DNA of 64,000 nucleotides from SR-FBR-E99 sp963732365 (GTDB taxonomy: Bacteria > Bacteroidota > Bacteroidia > Bacteroidales > VadinHA17), in assembly GCA_963732365.1 (NCBI GenBank), contig CAVSZC010000004.1, forward strand, positions 1 to 64,000, read 5' to 3'. Shown here in pieces: positions 7,889-16,672 of this stretch (positions are counted from its first letter, which is position 1; every line of letters begins with the position of its first letter). Under the pieces are notes generated by a model. That model ran no database searches and was not told the origin of the DNA. It was given only the letters and a program-made list of their open reading frames with translations. The translations under genes and the position numbers were made by a program.

Positions 7889-8537
7889 CGGTGATCAAGC
7901 CGTCCTTTATTCTGATTGTCCTGTCAGACATCGACGCCAGCTGTGGGTCATGTGTAACGATGATGAAAGTATGTCCGAAGGTATCTCTGAGCCTGAAAAA
8001 GAGGTTATGCAGTTCTTTTTTGTTCTCAGTATCGAGATTGCCTGACGGTTCGTCGGCCAGTATGACGGAAGGGCTATTGATGATTGCCCTTGCCACGGCC
8101 ACTCTCTGCTGTTCTCCGCCGCTGAGCTGAGAAGGTTTATGGTCGAGCCTCTCACCCATGCCAAGAAACGTCAGGAGGGATGTGGCTCTCTCCTCTGCCT
8201 CGCTTTTCGCGGTGCCGGCGATCAGAGCAGGAATACATACATTTTCAAGGGCAGTAAATTCGGGCAGGAGCTGATGAAACTGGAAGACAAAACCGATATG
8301 GCGGTTCCGGAAGGCAGCAAGAGCACGTGATGAGAGCATGCTGACATCCTGGCCGTTAAACAGAATCTTGCCGTCATCAGGTCTGTCGAGCGTACCGATG
8401 ATCTGTAAAAGAGTGGTCTTGCCGGCTCCACTGGCGCCCACAATTGTAACGACTTCCTTTTCCTTTACCTCCAGGTCAATTCCCTTGAGCACCTTCAGGT
8501 CGCCGTATGACTTTAAGATACCTGATGCCCTGATCAT
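7875..8537 (-). CDS. lolD: LolD-like ABC transporter ATP-binding protein
   Basis: A 220-residue ATPase subunit. Walker A is GASGAGKTTLLQ (about 34-45), the signature LSGGEQQRVAVARAI, Walker B VILADEPSGNLD, and the H-loop IIVTHD. The lengths and the block FQFHQLLPEFTALENVCIPA place it with LolD/MacB-type ATPases, which in the Lol system power release of lipoproteins from the inner membrane together with LolC/E. No permease gene is adjacent: candidates in the window are the LolC/E-like gene at 47360-48605 and the MacB-like permease at 13602-14966. The ATG overlaps the tatA stop by 4 bases. LolD is the best guess; another exporter partner is possible. Confidence 0.85.
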   Translation of the reverse strand: MIRASGILKSYGDLKVLKGIDLEVKEKEVVTIVGASGAGKTTLLQIIGTLDRPDDGKILFNGQDVSMLSSRALAAFRNRHIGFVFQFHQLLPEFTALENVCIPALIAGTAKSEAEERATSLLTFLGMGERLDHKPSQLSGGEQQRVAVARAIINSPSVILADEPSGNLDTENKKELHNLFFRLRDTFGHTFIIVTHDPQLASMSDRTIRIKDGLITDDTQ

Positions 8538-8863
8538 CTCACCTCGTTGTTAATATCGCGGGCTGTGTCATTGATCTCTTCTGAAAGAGGTGACGCCGCA
8601 TCATCCATATCCTTCTTAACGCTGTCTGTCACCTCATTTATATCCTTGCGGACAGTGTCGGCGACATCGTTAAAATCCTTTCTTATATCCTGTGTGCTGT
8701 TCTCAATCTCCCTTTTGATCTCGTCGGTAGCTTTTTTTACTTCGCGCAGCCCCTGACCCATTGTCCTGGCAATCTCAGGCAGCTTGTCGGCTCCGAAAAG
8801 CAGGAGCACAACTATCAGAATGATAATTATTTCCTGGCCGCTTATGAAAAGGAGTGTTCCCAT
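8534..8863 (-). CDS. tatA: TatA-type twin-arginine translocase subunit with long amphipathic tail
   Basis: A protein of 109 residues from the ATG at 8863; a GTG at 8872 would add three residues. It has the TatA/E form: a short N-terminus, a membrane helix (EIIIILIVVLLLFG) and the hinge FGADKLPEIARTMGQGLREVKKA. TatA oligomers form the pathway for folded proteins. The tail of about 60 residues is highly charged and periodic, with repeats of the kind DIRKDFNDV / TVRKDINEV / SVKKDMDD, which should form a long amphipathic helix. A promoter box TAACTTTG at 8886-8893 fits this start. No tatC is adjacent. The gene overlaps lolD through ATGA. Confidence 0.88.
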   Translation of the reverse strand: MGTLLFISGQEIIIILIVVLLLFGADKLPEIARTMGQGLREVKKATDEIKREIENSTQDIRKDFNDVADTVRKDINEVTDSVKKDMDDAASPLSEEINDTARDINNEVR

Positions 8864-8885
8864 CCGGTTCACTGATATTGAATGG

Positions 8886-8893
8886 CAAAGTTA
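8886..8893 (-). promoter_or_regulatory. Predicted -7 box of the tatA promoter
   Basis: TAACTTTG on the minus strand matches the Bacteroidetes consensus TAnnTTTG. It predicts a transcript starting at about 8879, for tatA-lolD-TIGR02757. No clear -33 TTTG was seen. Confidence 0.5.
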
Positions 8894-8933
8894 CAAAAGA
8901 ACGGTATATAAAAAACCGGAAACGGCAATAATA

Positions 8934-8962
8934 GTAGCGGCGCTCAAATTGAGCGCCGCTAC
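8934..8962. repeat. Perfect 14-bp-arm palindrome with GTAG/CTAC ends
   Basis: The arm GTAGCGGCGCTCAA, one central base, then its exact reverse complement ending CTAC. It lies between secDF (stop at 8987) and tatA. It could end secDF transcription, but no T-run follows the stem on either strand. Its ends match those of the palindrome at 52297-52324, which suggests a dispersed REP-like element rather than a simple terminator. Confidence 0.85.
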
Positions 8963-8986
8963 CTGTGTCACCGTTAAAATAACAGT

Positions 8987-11971
8987 CTATTTTTTCTTAC
9001 CCGTCTCAGCCGGAACGGCGTCCGCATCTTCATCTTTCCTGTGTGTTGTCTCATACAGGACAGGTGTCGATATAAAGAGAGACGAATATGTACCGAACAC
9101 AATACCGAACAACAGGGCAAATATGAATCCTCTGATCACCTCTCCTCCGAAGATGAAGACGACGATAAGAACAAATATCGTTGCCATACCGGTATTCAGT
9201 GTTCTTGCCAGGGTGCTGTTAAGCGCCATGTTATATACCTCTCTCGTTGATCTCTTCCTGTACAGAGGAAGGTATTCCCTTATCCTGTCAAAGATCACCA
9301 CGGTATCGTTGAGTGAATAACCCACCACCGTCAGAATCGCCGCGATAAAGGCCTGGTCAATATCCATTGAGAAAGGCATCACTCCCTGAAGGATGGAGTA
9401 AAGGCCAAGGACGATGATCACGTCATGTCCCAGGGCAACCACAGAGCCTAACCCGTACTGCCACTTGCGGAATCGTATGAGGATGTAGAGGAACATTCCC
9501 ACCAGAGCCAGAACGATTGCCCATACAGCTTTGACTGCAATGTCACGGGCTATTGTCGGACCGACTGTCTCTGAACTTACGATATAATCATTTATGAATG
9601 TCGTCTCATCAACACCGGGAACAAGATCTTTAAGGCCGCTGTAGATGAGTTTGTTAACTTCTGTTGTTGCTTCCGGCTCGTTAACCTTGAATTTAGTACT
9701 GATCTTCACCTGGTTGTCGGAACCGAATGTCACCACCAGCGGGTCACCTTCGAGCTCATCAGAAAGGAGGTTTGCAACCTCAGCCGTGTTGACAGGCTTC
9801 TGGAAGTTGACGACATAAGTGCGCCCGCCCGTGAAGTCAATTCCCTTACTGATACCCTTGGTTGAGAGTGTTACAATACTGAGTATCGTCAGTGCAATTG
9901 AGAATATGTATCCGTATTTTCTCAGTCCTACAAAGTCGATCTTCATGTTAGACATGAAATTCTGAGTGTAGCTGGCTGAAAATTTCAGACTCACGTTTTT
10001 CTTCAGCAACCACTCGTATATAAGTCTTGAAATAAGGACGGCAGAGAAGAGCGATGTTATGATACCTATTACCAGCGTGCTGGCAAATCCCTTTATGGGG
10101 CCTGTTCCGAAGTAATAGAGAATTATACCTGTAAGAAGTGTTGTGACGTTACTGTCGATGATGGCTGAGGAAGCACCTTTGTAACCGTCGGCAATGGCCT
10201 GCTTGACCCCCTTACCGCCCTTCAGTTCTTCCTTGATCCTCTCAAAGATAAGGACGTTGGCGTCGACAGACATACCGATTGTAAGCACGATACCTGCGAT
10301 ACCGGGCAGTGTAAGGACCGCGTTGAGAGACACGAGCACGCCCATCATGAAGAAGACGTTCACTGTCATGGCTATGTCAGCTACCAGGCCAGCCGAGCGG
10401 CTATAGTAGAAGATCATATAGAGAAGGACGATGATAAAGGCGATGATGAAGGAATTCAGACCACTCTTTATAGCAGCCTTTCCGAGTGAGGGACCGACGA
10501 CGGTATCCTGAATGATACGTGCCGGAGCCGGCATCTTGCCTGACTTGAGAATGTTAGCAAGGTCTTCAGCCTCCTCAAGGGTGAAGTCGCCTGTTATCTC
10601 AGTGTTGCCGCCGGCGATCTCATTCTGAACACGCGGGTATGACCTCACATAGTCATCAAGCACCACCGCGATGCAACGGCCGATATTATCACGTGTCATA
10701 CGCTGCCATATCTTGGCACCTTCACCGTTCATCGAGAAATCAACCTTTATATCTGCCCCGGTAACGCCTGTCGAAGGGCGTGCGCCTGTAACGACATCTC
10801 CTGTCAGGGGTGCACGTCCGTCGCGCGTGGTGACCTTTATGGCATGAAGCTCGAATAAAGTCTTTGTATCATCATATTTGTAAGGGTTCTGGCTCCAGTA
10901 GAACTTAAGCTCCCTGGGGAACAGTGCCCTCACCTGGTTCATCTTCAGGTATGCATTTACATTTGCGGTGTCTTTTGAGGCTGCAAAACCAATGAGGCTT
11001 CCGGGTACCGGCTGGCCATCCTGCGTAACATTCGGTCTGAGAAGACCAAAGAGCGGATTCAACCGGGTGAATTCCTCAAGATTTGATGCTTCAGTCACGG
11101 CGGCAGTGTCACTGCTGACCATATCAAGAAGTGATTTCTCTTCGGTGCCAGTTTCAGCAGTCAGGGTATCTGTCGTAGCAGTCTCTGAAGAAGGCTGTAT
11201 TGACTTGAGATAATCGTTTGCCTGCACCATGTAACCAATAATCTCCGGGTTCTCATATGTCTCCCAGAACTCGAGGTTAGCTGTTCCCTGAAGCAGGTCG
11301 CGAACCCTCTGCGGGTCTTTCACTCCGGGGAGTTCAACAAGTATTCGTCCGCGGGGCTGAAGGTGAGATATGTTAGGCTGAACAACGCCAAAACGGTCTA
11401 TCCTGTTCCTCAGAATATTGAATGCATTGTCTATGGCGGAGTTTGCTTCCGTCTCAAGGACTTTCTGCACATCCTCATTGGTGGAGTTGAAGTTTATCCG
11501 GTCTTTGAGCTCAACGGTGCCAAATACTGCCGCCAGCCTTGCGTTCGGATCTATCTCCTGGAATGAACGAACAAAAAGTGTTATGAAATCTTCCTTCCCG
11601 CCTGCCAGTTGCTTCTGTTTTGCGAGAGCTATGGCATCATTGAATGTCTTGTCAGTACTGTAGTTTGAGAGAGCCCTTACGATATCCTCAACCGAGATCT
11701 CAAGCACTACGTTCATACCGCCCTTCAGGTCAAGGCCGAGATTAAGCTCTTTTGTCTGGACTTCCTTGAAGGTATTGCCCAGAAAGCCCCACTGATCCTT
11801 GGGCAAGGAGGCGATTGAATCAAGATAATTCAACTCTTTGTTCAGGTCACCTGCGGCGTATACCCTTGCCTCTTTCTTGACCTTGAATGAGGCCACTGTG
11901 AAGGAAAACTGGTAGACGCAAACAAGAGTCAGTGCAATAGCCAGAAATGAGATTGCTCCTTTATTCTGCAT
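8987..11971 (-). CDS. secDF: Fused protein translocase subunit SecDF
   Basis: A 994-residue inner-membrane protein that uses the proton gradient to help SecYEG finish export. The SecD half comes first: one N-terminal helix, then a periplasmic domain carrying LNLGLDLKGGMNVVLEI and RNRIDRFGVVQPNI, and five helices (about 505-660) with GIVLTIGMSVDANVLIFERI. The SecF half starts near 680, with GIDFTGGRTYVVNFQKP and a second helix block containing VVGYSLNDTVVIFDRIRE. SecD and SecF fused in one chain is the normal Bacteroidetes form. A stretch of about 60 residues rich in Thr, Glu and Ser (around 250-300) is an insertion in the periplasmic domain. It is transcribed alone from a promoter box at 12023-12030. 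Confidence 0.96.
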   Translation of the reverse strand: MQNKGAISFLAIALTLVCVYQFSFTVASFKVKKEARVYAAGDLNKELNYLDSIASLPKDQWGFLGNTFKEVQTKELNLGLDLKGGMNVVLEISVEDIVRALSNYSTDKTFNDAIALAKQKQLAGGKEDFITLFVRSFQEIDPNARLAAVFGTVELKDRINFNSTNEDVQKVLETEANSAIDNAFNILRNRIDRFGVVQPNISHLQPRGRILVELPGVKDPQRVRDLLQGTANLEFWETYENPEIIGYMVQANDYLKSIQPSSETATTDTLTAETGTEEKSLLDMVSSDTAAVTEASNLEEFTRLNPLFGLLRPNVTQDGQPVPGSLIGFAASKDTANVNAYLKMNQVRALFPRELKFYWSQNPYKYDDTKTLFELHAIKVTTRDGRAPLTGDVVTGARPSTGVTGADIKVDFSMNGEGAKIWQRMTRDNIGRCIAVVLDDYVRSYPRVQNEIAGGNTEITGDFTLEEAEDLANILKSGKMPAPARIIQDTVVGPSLGKAAIKSGLNSFIIAFIIVLLYMIFYYSRSAGLVADIAMTVNVFFMMGVLVSLNAVLTLPGIAGIVLTIGMSVDANVLIFERIKEELKGGKGVKQAIADGYKGASSAIIDSNVTTLLTGIILYYFGTGPIKGFASTLVIGIITSLFSAVLISRLIYEWLLKKNVSLKFSASYTQNFMSNMKIDFVGLRKYGYIFSIALTILSIVTLSTKGISKGIDFTGGRTYVVNFQKPVNTAEVANLLSDELEGDPLVVTFGSDNQVKISTKFKVNEPEATTEVNKLIYSGLKDLVPGVDETTFINDYIVSSETVGPTIARDIAVKAVWAIVLALVGMFLYILIRFRKWQYGLGSVVALGHDVIIVLGLYSILQGVMPFSMDIDQAFIAAILTVVGYSLNDTVVIFDRIREYLPLYRKRSTREVYNMALNSTLARTLNTGMATIFVLIVVFIFGGEVIRGFIFALLFGIVFGTYSSLFISTPVLYETTHRKDEDADAVPAETGKKK

Positions 11972-12022
11972 TTGTATCCTCTTTTAAGATTGTTTGTTTG
12001 ATTCGCTAAATAATACGAGGCG

Positions 12023-12030
12023 CAAATATA
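12023..12030 (-). promoter_or_regulatory. Predicted -7 box of the secDF promoter
   Basis: TATATTTG on the minus strand, a perfect TAnnTTTG. The predicted start near 12016 leaves a leader of about 45 bases, with AAAGAGGA shortly before the ATG at 11971. Confidence 0.55.
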
Positions 12031-12054
12031 TAATTTTATTTTCGTATAGCATAT

Positions 12055-12090
12055 TATATAAAAACAAAACTGCCGGACAGTGCCGGCAGT
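12055..12090 (-). terminator. Rho-independent terminator of the efflux operon
   Basis: On the minus strand an 8-bp perfect stem ACTGCCGG/CCGGCAGT with a 6-base loop (12069-12090) is followed by TTTTGTTTTTATAT. It lies 20 bases after the tolC-like stop. Confidence 0.85.
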
Positions 12091-12110
12091 CCTGTTATAT
12101 AGCATGATAT

Positions 12111-13592
12111 CTATTCTACAAGCTTATCATAGTCGGTTTCCAGGGGCCGTTTGTTAAGAAAGTCATAAAGGGTGAGAGCCCGCATGTTAAAGAAATACGC
12201 CCAGTAGTTACTGAGGGCCTGTATATAGCTGCGCTTGTTCTGGTCTTTCTTGGTGTCGGCATTGTTAAGCTCGAGCACGTCAATCTTTCCGATCAGGAAT
12301 CTCTGTTTGGTTACCTCAAACATTTTAGCAGCCACAGTGTCTGACTTGGCAGCTATTTTCACCTGGTCATCCTGAAGGTTGAACTGCTGTACATCAAGCA
12401 TGAGGTTCTGTTCAAAATCGGCGCGTGACTGTTCCACCTGCACCTGTGTCAGTTCCTGGCTCGATCTTGCCATTTTGTACCTTCCCCGCCCGAGGCCCCA
12501 GTCGAGTATCGGCATTGTCAGACCAAGCCTGACACCCTGCTGCCTGTCAGGGTTTGAATAGGCTAATTTAAAGACCTCGTCCTGATCGCGAAGACCGTAA
12601 GAGGCGGTCAGGTTTGCATTGAGACTCTTCTCTGCCTTAGCCTGTGCCACTGAGCTCTGCGCCTCAACAAGTTGTCTCTCAAGGGCTATCAGGTCCGGGT
12701 TGTTTTCCTCTGCAAGCCTCATAACATCTGCCACTTCAACCTCAAGTTCAGGTATGTAGCTTGGAATAAGCAGTTCGAGCCTTACGTTCTGGTTAAATCC
12801 GAGGAATGAACGGAGCCTTATCTCGCGGTCACGCAGGTTGATCTCCGACTCGTTGATGGCCGTTCCTGCATTGAGGTATGACAGCTCCATCTGGAGTAGC
12901 TCATCTTCTGCTATTGTCCCGAGATTATAACGCCCTTTTGCGATCTGGTAGAGAGTATCGGCATTCTGCATGTTTGTCTCTGCAATCTCCCTGTTTATCT
13001 GTGCAAGAGCAAGACTGAAGAAATTCTGCACTGCCATAATACGTACATTCTCAACCTCACGGAGATATGTCTTGCGTGCCTCTTCATACTTCAGCGGTTC
13101 TATCTTCTTCTGCCACCTGAGCTCATTGTACCTGAAGAGCGGCTGGGTGAGCATAATATTTAAGGGTGATGTGATATACTTGTATGAATCACGCTCAAAA
13201 TCAACCTCATATGTCAAGTCTGAATTAAGCGAGATGGTTCCCCCTGTAGGCCCTATGTTCTGTGTCAGAGAGAGGGAACCCTGCGTCTGCAGGACATTCA
13301 CAGCCACATATTCGTACTCCCCTTTTGATGAGTTCCACACCCTGTTATAGGCACTGCTGTAGTTGGGTACCGTACCGTTAAAGGTGAGCAGAGGTCTGTA
13401 TTCGGCCACGAAGGTCCTGTACTGCCAGTAACTGGAGCGGAAACGGTGCTTCGCTATTAGAGCGTTGGGCGACTGCTCGGCAGCCAGCATTATTACTTCA
13501 TCAAGGGTCAGCTGCTTTATGTCCTGTGATCTGAGACCGGGTGTTGCAAGAACTGATACAATGATTATTAAAATCAATATGACTCTTTTCAT
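12111..13592 (-). CDS. TolC-family outer membrane efflux protein
   Basis: A 493-residue outer membrane channel. A signal peptide (MKRVILILIIIVSVLATPG) is followed by two OEP repeats (about 30-245 and 290-480). Typical marks are LTLDEVIMLAAEQSPNAL at the start, the helix EVENVRIMAVQNFFSLALAQIN, and NNPDLIALERQLVEAQSSVAQAKAEKS opening the second repeat. TolC trimers link an inner-membrane transporter and its adaptor to the outside. It is the last gene of adaptor-permease-tolC, 9 bases after the permease, and is followed by a clear terminator. Substrate unknown. Confidence 0.94.
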   Translation of the reverse strand: MKRVILILIIIVSVLATPGLRSQDIKQLTLDEVIMLAAEQSPNALIAKHRFRSSYWQYRTFVAEYRPLLTFNGTVPNYSSAYNRVWNSSKGEYEYVAVNVLQTQGSLSLTQNIGPTGGTISLNSDLTYEVDFERDSYKYITSPLNIMLTQPLFRYNELRWQKKIEPLKYEEARKTYLREVENVRIMAVQNFFSLALAQINREIAETNMQNADTLYQIAKGRYNLGTIAEDELLQMELSYLNAGTAINESEINLRDREIRLRSFLGFNQNVRLELLIPSYIPELEVEVADVMRLAEENNPDLIALERQLVEAQSSVAQAKAEKSLNANLTASYGLRDQDEVFKLAYSNPDRQQGVRLGLTMPILDWGLGRGRYKMARSSQELTQVQVEQSRADFEQNLMLDVQQFNLQDDQVKIAAKSDTVAAKMFEVTKQRFLIGKIDVLELNNADTKKDQNKRSYIQALSNYWAYFFNMRALTLYDFLNKRPLETDYDKLVE

Positions 13593-13601
13593 AACTCTGA
13601 A

Positions 13602-14966
13602 TTATTCATAACGAAGTGATTCAATCGGGTCTCTCTCCGAGGCCCGCTTGGCAGGTGAATATCCGAATATCACCCCTACGGCGGCTGATACACCGAATGC
13701 AACCACGATGGAGAATAGTGACACGATCGTGGTTATTCCGGCTATTTCCTGGATGGCTACGGCAAGAATTATCCCGAAGAAAACACCGATAAAACCGCCT
13801 GTAACACTAATCAGTACGGCTTCTGACAGGAACTGCACAACGATATCCATCTTTTTGGCACCAATGGCCATTCTTGTACCGATCTCCTTTATCCTCTCCA
13901 TGACAGAGGCAAACATGATATTCATAATGCCAATCCCTCCTACAATCAGGGAGATGCTGGCTATGGCTCCGAGAACTATATTGAATATGTCCTTTGTACG
14001 CTGCTGCTGTTTGAGAAGCAGTTCGGGCACCGTGATCTCAAAGTCCTTTACGTTGGAGTGCCTTCTGAGCATCATCCGGCTCAAAACCTCCGTAGTCGGG
14101 GTGAGTTGTTCTGTCTCCTGCACCTGCACCACGATCTTGTCAAGCTGATTATAGTTGGTCTCGGCAGTTGAGGCATCAGAACCGCTTACCACTACTCTTG
14201 CCATGTGCATCCCTCCTCCGAAAACACTGACAGAGGTGGCCTGGGTGGCAAGCTTTGTATTGACCAGAGCCCTGTTCTGGTAACGCATGAGCATTGTCTT
14301 GATAGGTATATAAATATTGTCATTATAGACATTTACTCCCTGCTCTTCAAAGCCTGTCAGTGAGACATTTGTTTTTTCGAGTACACCTATCACCTTCAGC
14401 CATACATTATCAAATTTGATATACTGTCCCAGGGGGTCAAGCTGGCTGAAGAACTTCGCCCTGATGTTGGCGCCGATGATACATACCTGTATTCCGTACT
14501 CCTCCTGGTAATCGTTGAAGAACATCCCCTGTGACAGGGGTAGGTTATACAGATCAAAATAGTCATTCGCCACTCCGACCAGTTTGGCTGAGTACCTCAT
14601 GCCGTTAAGCACGATAGTTGAATTATAGGATATCTCCGGGCTGATCCTCTTAACGGCAGGGATACTGTTGCGTATCGCTTCCACATCAAGCAGGGTAAGT
14701 CCCCTTGAGAACTTATTCAGCTGTTTCTCGCCCTCCTCGCTCTCCGTACCCTTCTCCTGTACTATCGGGCTGATCAGGATGTTGTTCACCCCCACCATTT
14801 TTATCTGGTCAAGGATTTCCTGCTGTGCCCCCTTGCCAATTGCAAGCATGCTGATCACTGCCGCCACGCCAAAGATAATACCCAGGGCAGTAAGTATCGA
14901 CTTGAGCTTATTTGCCAGGATTGATTCAACGGCAATGCGTATATCGTGCTGGTATCTTTTGAACAT
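13602..14966 (-). CDS. MacB-like ABC transporter permease (no ATPase domain)
   Basis: A 454-residue inner-membrane protein with the MacB layout but without its ATPase part. An N-terminal helix (about 20-42) with ESILANKLKSILTALGIIFGVAAVI is followed by a large periplasmic domain (45-325) and three C-terminal helices of the FtsX core, with GGIGIMNIMFASVMERIKEIGTRMAIGA and a final PAKRASERDPIESLRYE. Such permeases work with a separate ATPase, an adaptor and TolC as mechanotransmitting exporters. Adaptor and TolC are neighbours here, but no ATPase gene is in the operon. The gap to the adaptor frame is about 40 bases. Confidence 0.92.
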   Translation of the reverse strand: MFKRYQHDIRIAVESILANKLKSILTALGIIFGVAAVISMLAIGKGAQQEILDQIKMVGVNNILISPIVQEKGTESEEGEKQLNKFSRGLTLLDVEAIRNSIPAVKRISPEISYNSTIVLNGMRYSAKLVGVANDYFDLYNLPLSQGMFFNDYQEEYGIQVCIIGANIRAKFFSQLDPLGQYIKFDNVWLKVIGVLEKTNVSLTGFEEQGVNVYNDNIYIPIKTMLMRYQNRALVNTKLATQATSVSVFGGGMHMARVVVSGSDASTAETNYNQLDKIVVQVQETEQLTPTTEVLSRMMLRRHSNVKDFEITVPELLLKQQQRTKDIFNIVLGAIASISLIVGGIGIMNIMFASVMERIKEIGTRMAIGAKKMDIVVQFLSEAVLISVTGGFIGVFFGIILAVAIQEIAGITTIVSLFSIVVAFGVSAAVGVIFGYSPAKRASERDPIESLRYE

Positions 14967-15005
14967 TTTCTATTCAGTTAATAACCTTGGTCAAATTCTC
15001 TTGAA

Positions 15006-16509
15006 TTACCGTGTACGAACGACAACATTCTGTTTGGCAGTGGAATCTGAGCCCGCTGCACCCTGCTGTCTAACCTGTCCTGTACCTGTGCCACCTCTCA
15101 TGGCACGCATGGCCTCGCGCTGCTCAGGTGTAAGATTCTGCATAAACGCCCTCCTCTGCTCAGGTGTCATGTCCGGACTCATGCCGGCAGGCATGACTTT
15201 ATTCTGCGATTTTCTGTCCTCTTCCGCCTTCTGTTTCTTGCGCTCCTTGACCACTGCAATAAGCTCTTCACCGTGCAGTTTGTACTTCTCTCCCTCTTCC
15301 GGTATGGTCAGATAGAGTCTTTCACCTTCTTCAAGACCCTGCTCAACGATCACATCATTTTCGTTTGACTCTCCCAGATACCACTACCTGGCGTACACCG
15401 TCCTTCTTGTAAACGAAAGGCACACTGTCGGGGGAGGCAAAAACAGTCTCAAGCGGAATGTAAATTACATCACTGAAGGTCTGTGTAATGATCTGTGTGC
15501 CGGTGGTCATGGAAGGTCTGAGGATAGGGTCAGAGCCGTCAACCTTTGTAATTACCTCAAACACCTTGGCATCAGTATTGGGAAGCTGTTCACCGATGTT
15601 GGCTACGCTGGTTACGACTCCGGTGTATGATTTCTCGGGGAAGGCGTCAACAGTAAGTCTGACCCTCTGGCCCAACTTTACTTTGCTGATATCAATCTCA
15701 TTGACATATGTCTTTGAAATCATTGAAGTGAGATCCGGGAGGGTTGCCACCACGGGATCCCAGGGACTGATCTCAGAACCTACTTTTCGTTTGGCTCCGC
15801 CCCACTCGCGCTTGTAGATGACCATCCCTGATGCAGGTGCCATGATCACAAACTTCTGGATTATGGCCTGCATTTCGTCAACCTTACGTTTCTGCTTGGC
15901 AAGCTGCAGCTCGGTGTCTTTAATATCGGCCCTGGCCTGCTGTACCTTCAGGTCGTAGTTGCTGACCGCCTGTACATATGATCTCTCGGACTTGTCAAGT
16001 GTTATCCTTGCCTGCCTGATGGTTGTAGGGGGTTCATATTTCGACTGTTCAAGAGTTATCTCCGCCTCTTCAAGGTTGAACTTGAGGTTGAGAAGCTCAT
16101 CCCTCAGGTTAGCCAGATTGATAGTTGTGTCAAGCTGCTTTTTAAGCAGTTCCGTTTCAAGCTGCTCCTGCCTGTCGAGTTCATCCTTCAGGGTGTTGTC
16201 AACGCTTGAACGGTCAAGGGTTGCAACATAATCGCCCTCCTTGACCTCGGTACCTTCAGGAACGAGATCCTGGATCTTTATCCCACCGAATCTCATGTTA
16301 CGGCTCATCAAACCTTCAGGTGCCTTGATGTCAAGCGACACTTCCGCCTGCAACTCCCCTGTTGTTGTCACAACTACTTCAAAATCTCCCTGCCTGACGT
16401 CGGTAAAAAGTACACTCAGGTCTTCCTTACCGGCAATCCTGCTTATCACGATCATTAAAATAAGTGCCACTGCAACAACGATCGAGGTAATAATAATAGT
16501 CCTTTTCAT
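15006..16509 (-). pseudogene. Periplasmic adaptor (HlyD/MacA family) interrupted by a one-base frameshift
   Basis: The first frame (16509-15355, 384 residues) has a membrane anchor (TIIITSIVVAVALILMIVI), a lipoyl-like half (EGLMSRNMRFGG...VKEGDYVATLD), a long coiled-coil hairpin (about 95-215) and a beta-barrel domain, i.e. an efflux adaptor. It ends at VVVSGRVKRK. The second frame starts at 15353 or earlier and continues the family sequence as LGESNENDVIVEQGLEEGER. One extra base near 15378 explains the break: removing it gives VVV-LGESNEND in one frame. The tail of about 60 residues is rich in Gln, Met and Arg and repeats TPEQR. It may be a true mutation or a sequencing/assembly error; the C-terminal frame is otherwise undamaged. 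First gene of the efflux operon. Confidence 0.85.
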
Positions 16510-16672
16510 GTGCGGATCTTTTTCTTTTTTTATTGAATTAAGCGGTGAAATTATTACAAAAATGTTCTGCCTCTGTTTTTTTTAAGGAAACATTAACGTT
16601 CATTAACTTAACCGGGATATTGACAACTGTTCAATGTCAACTATTCCGGAACAGTAAGCTTTATGCTTGTTT

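Noticed and set aside
8934..8962. Simple Rho-independent terminator for secDF
   Set aside because: The stem is strong, but no T-run follows on the minus strand and its ends match another dispersed palindrome, so it is listed as a repeat.
15355..15400. Programmed frameshifting in the adaptor gene
   Set aside because: No slippery heptamer or downstream pseudoknot at the switch; a plain one-base insertion explains it better.
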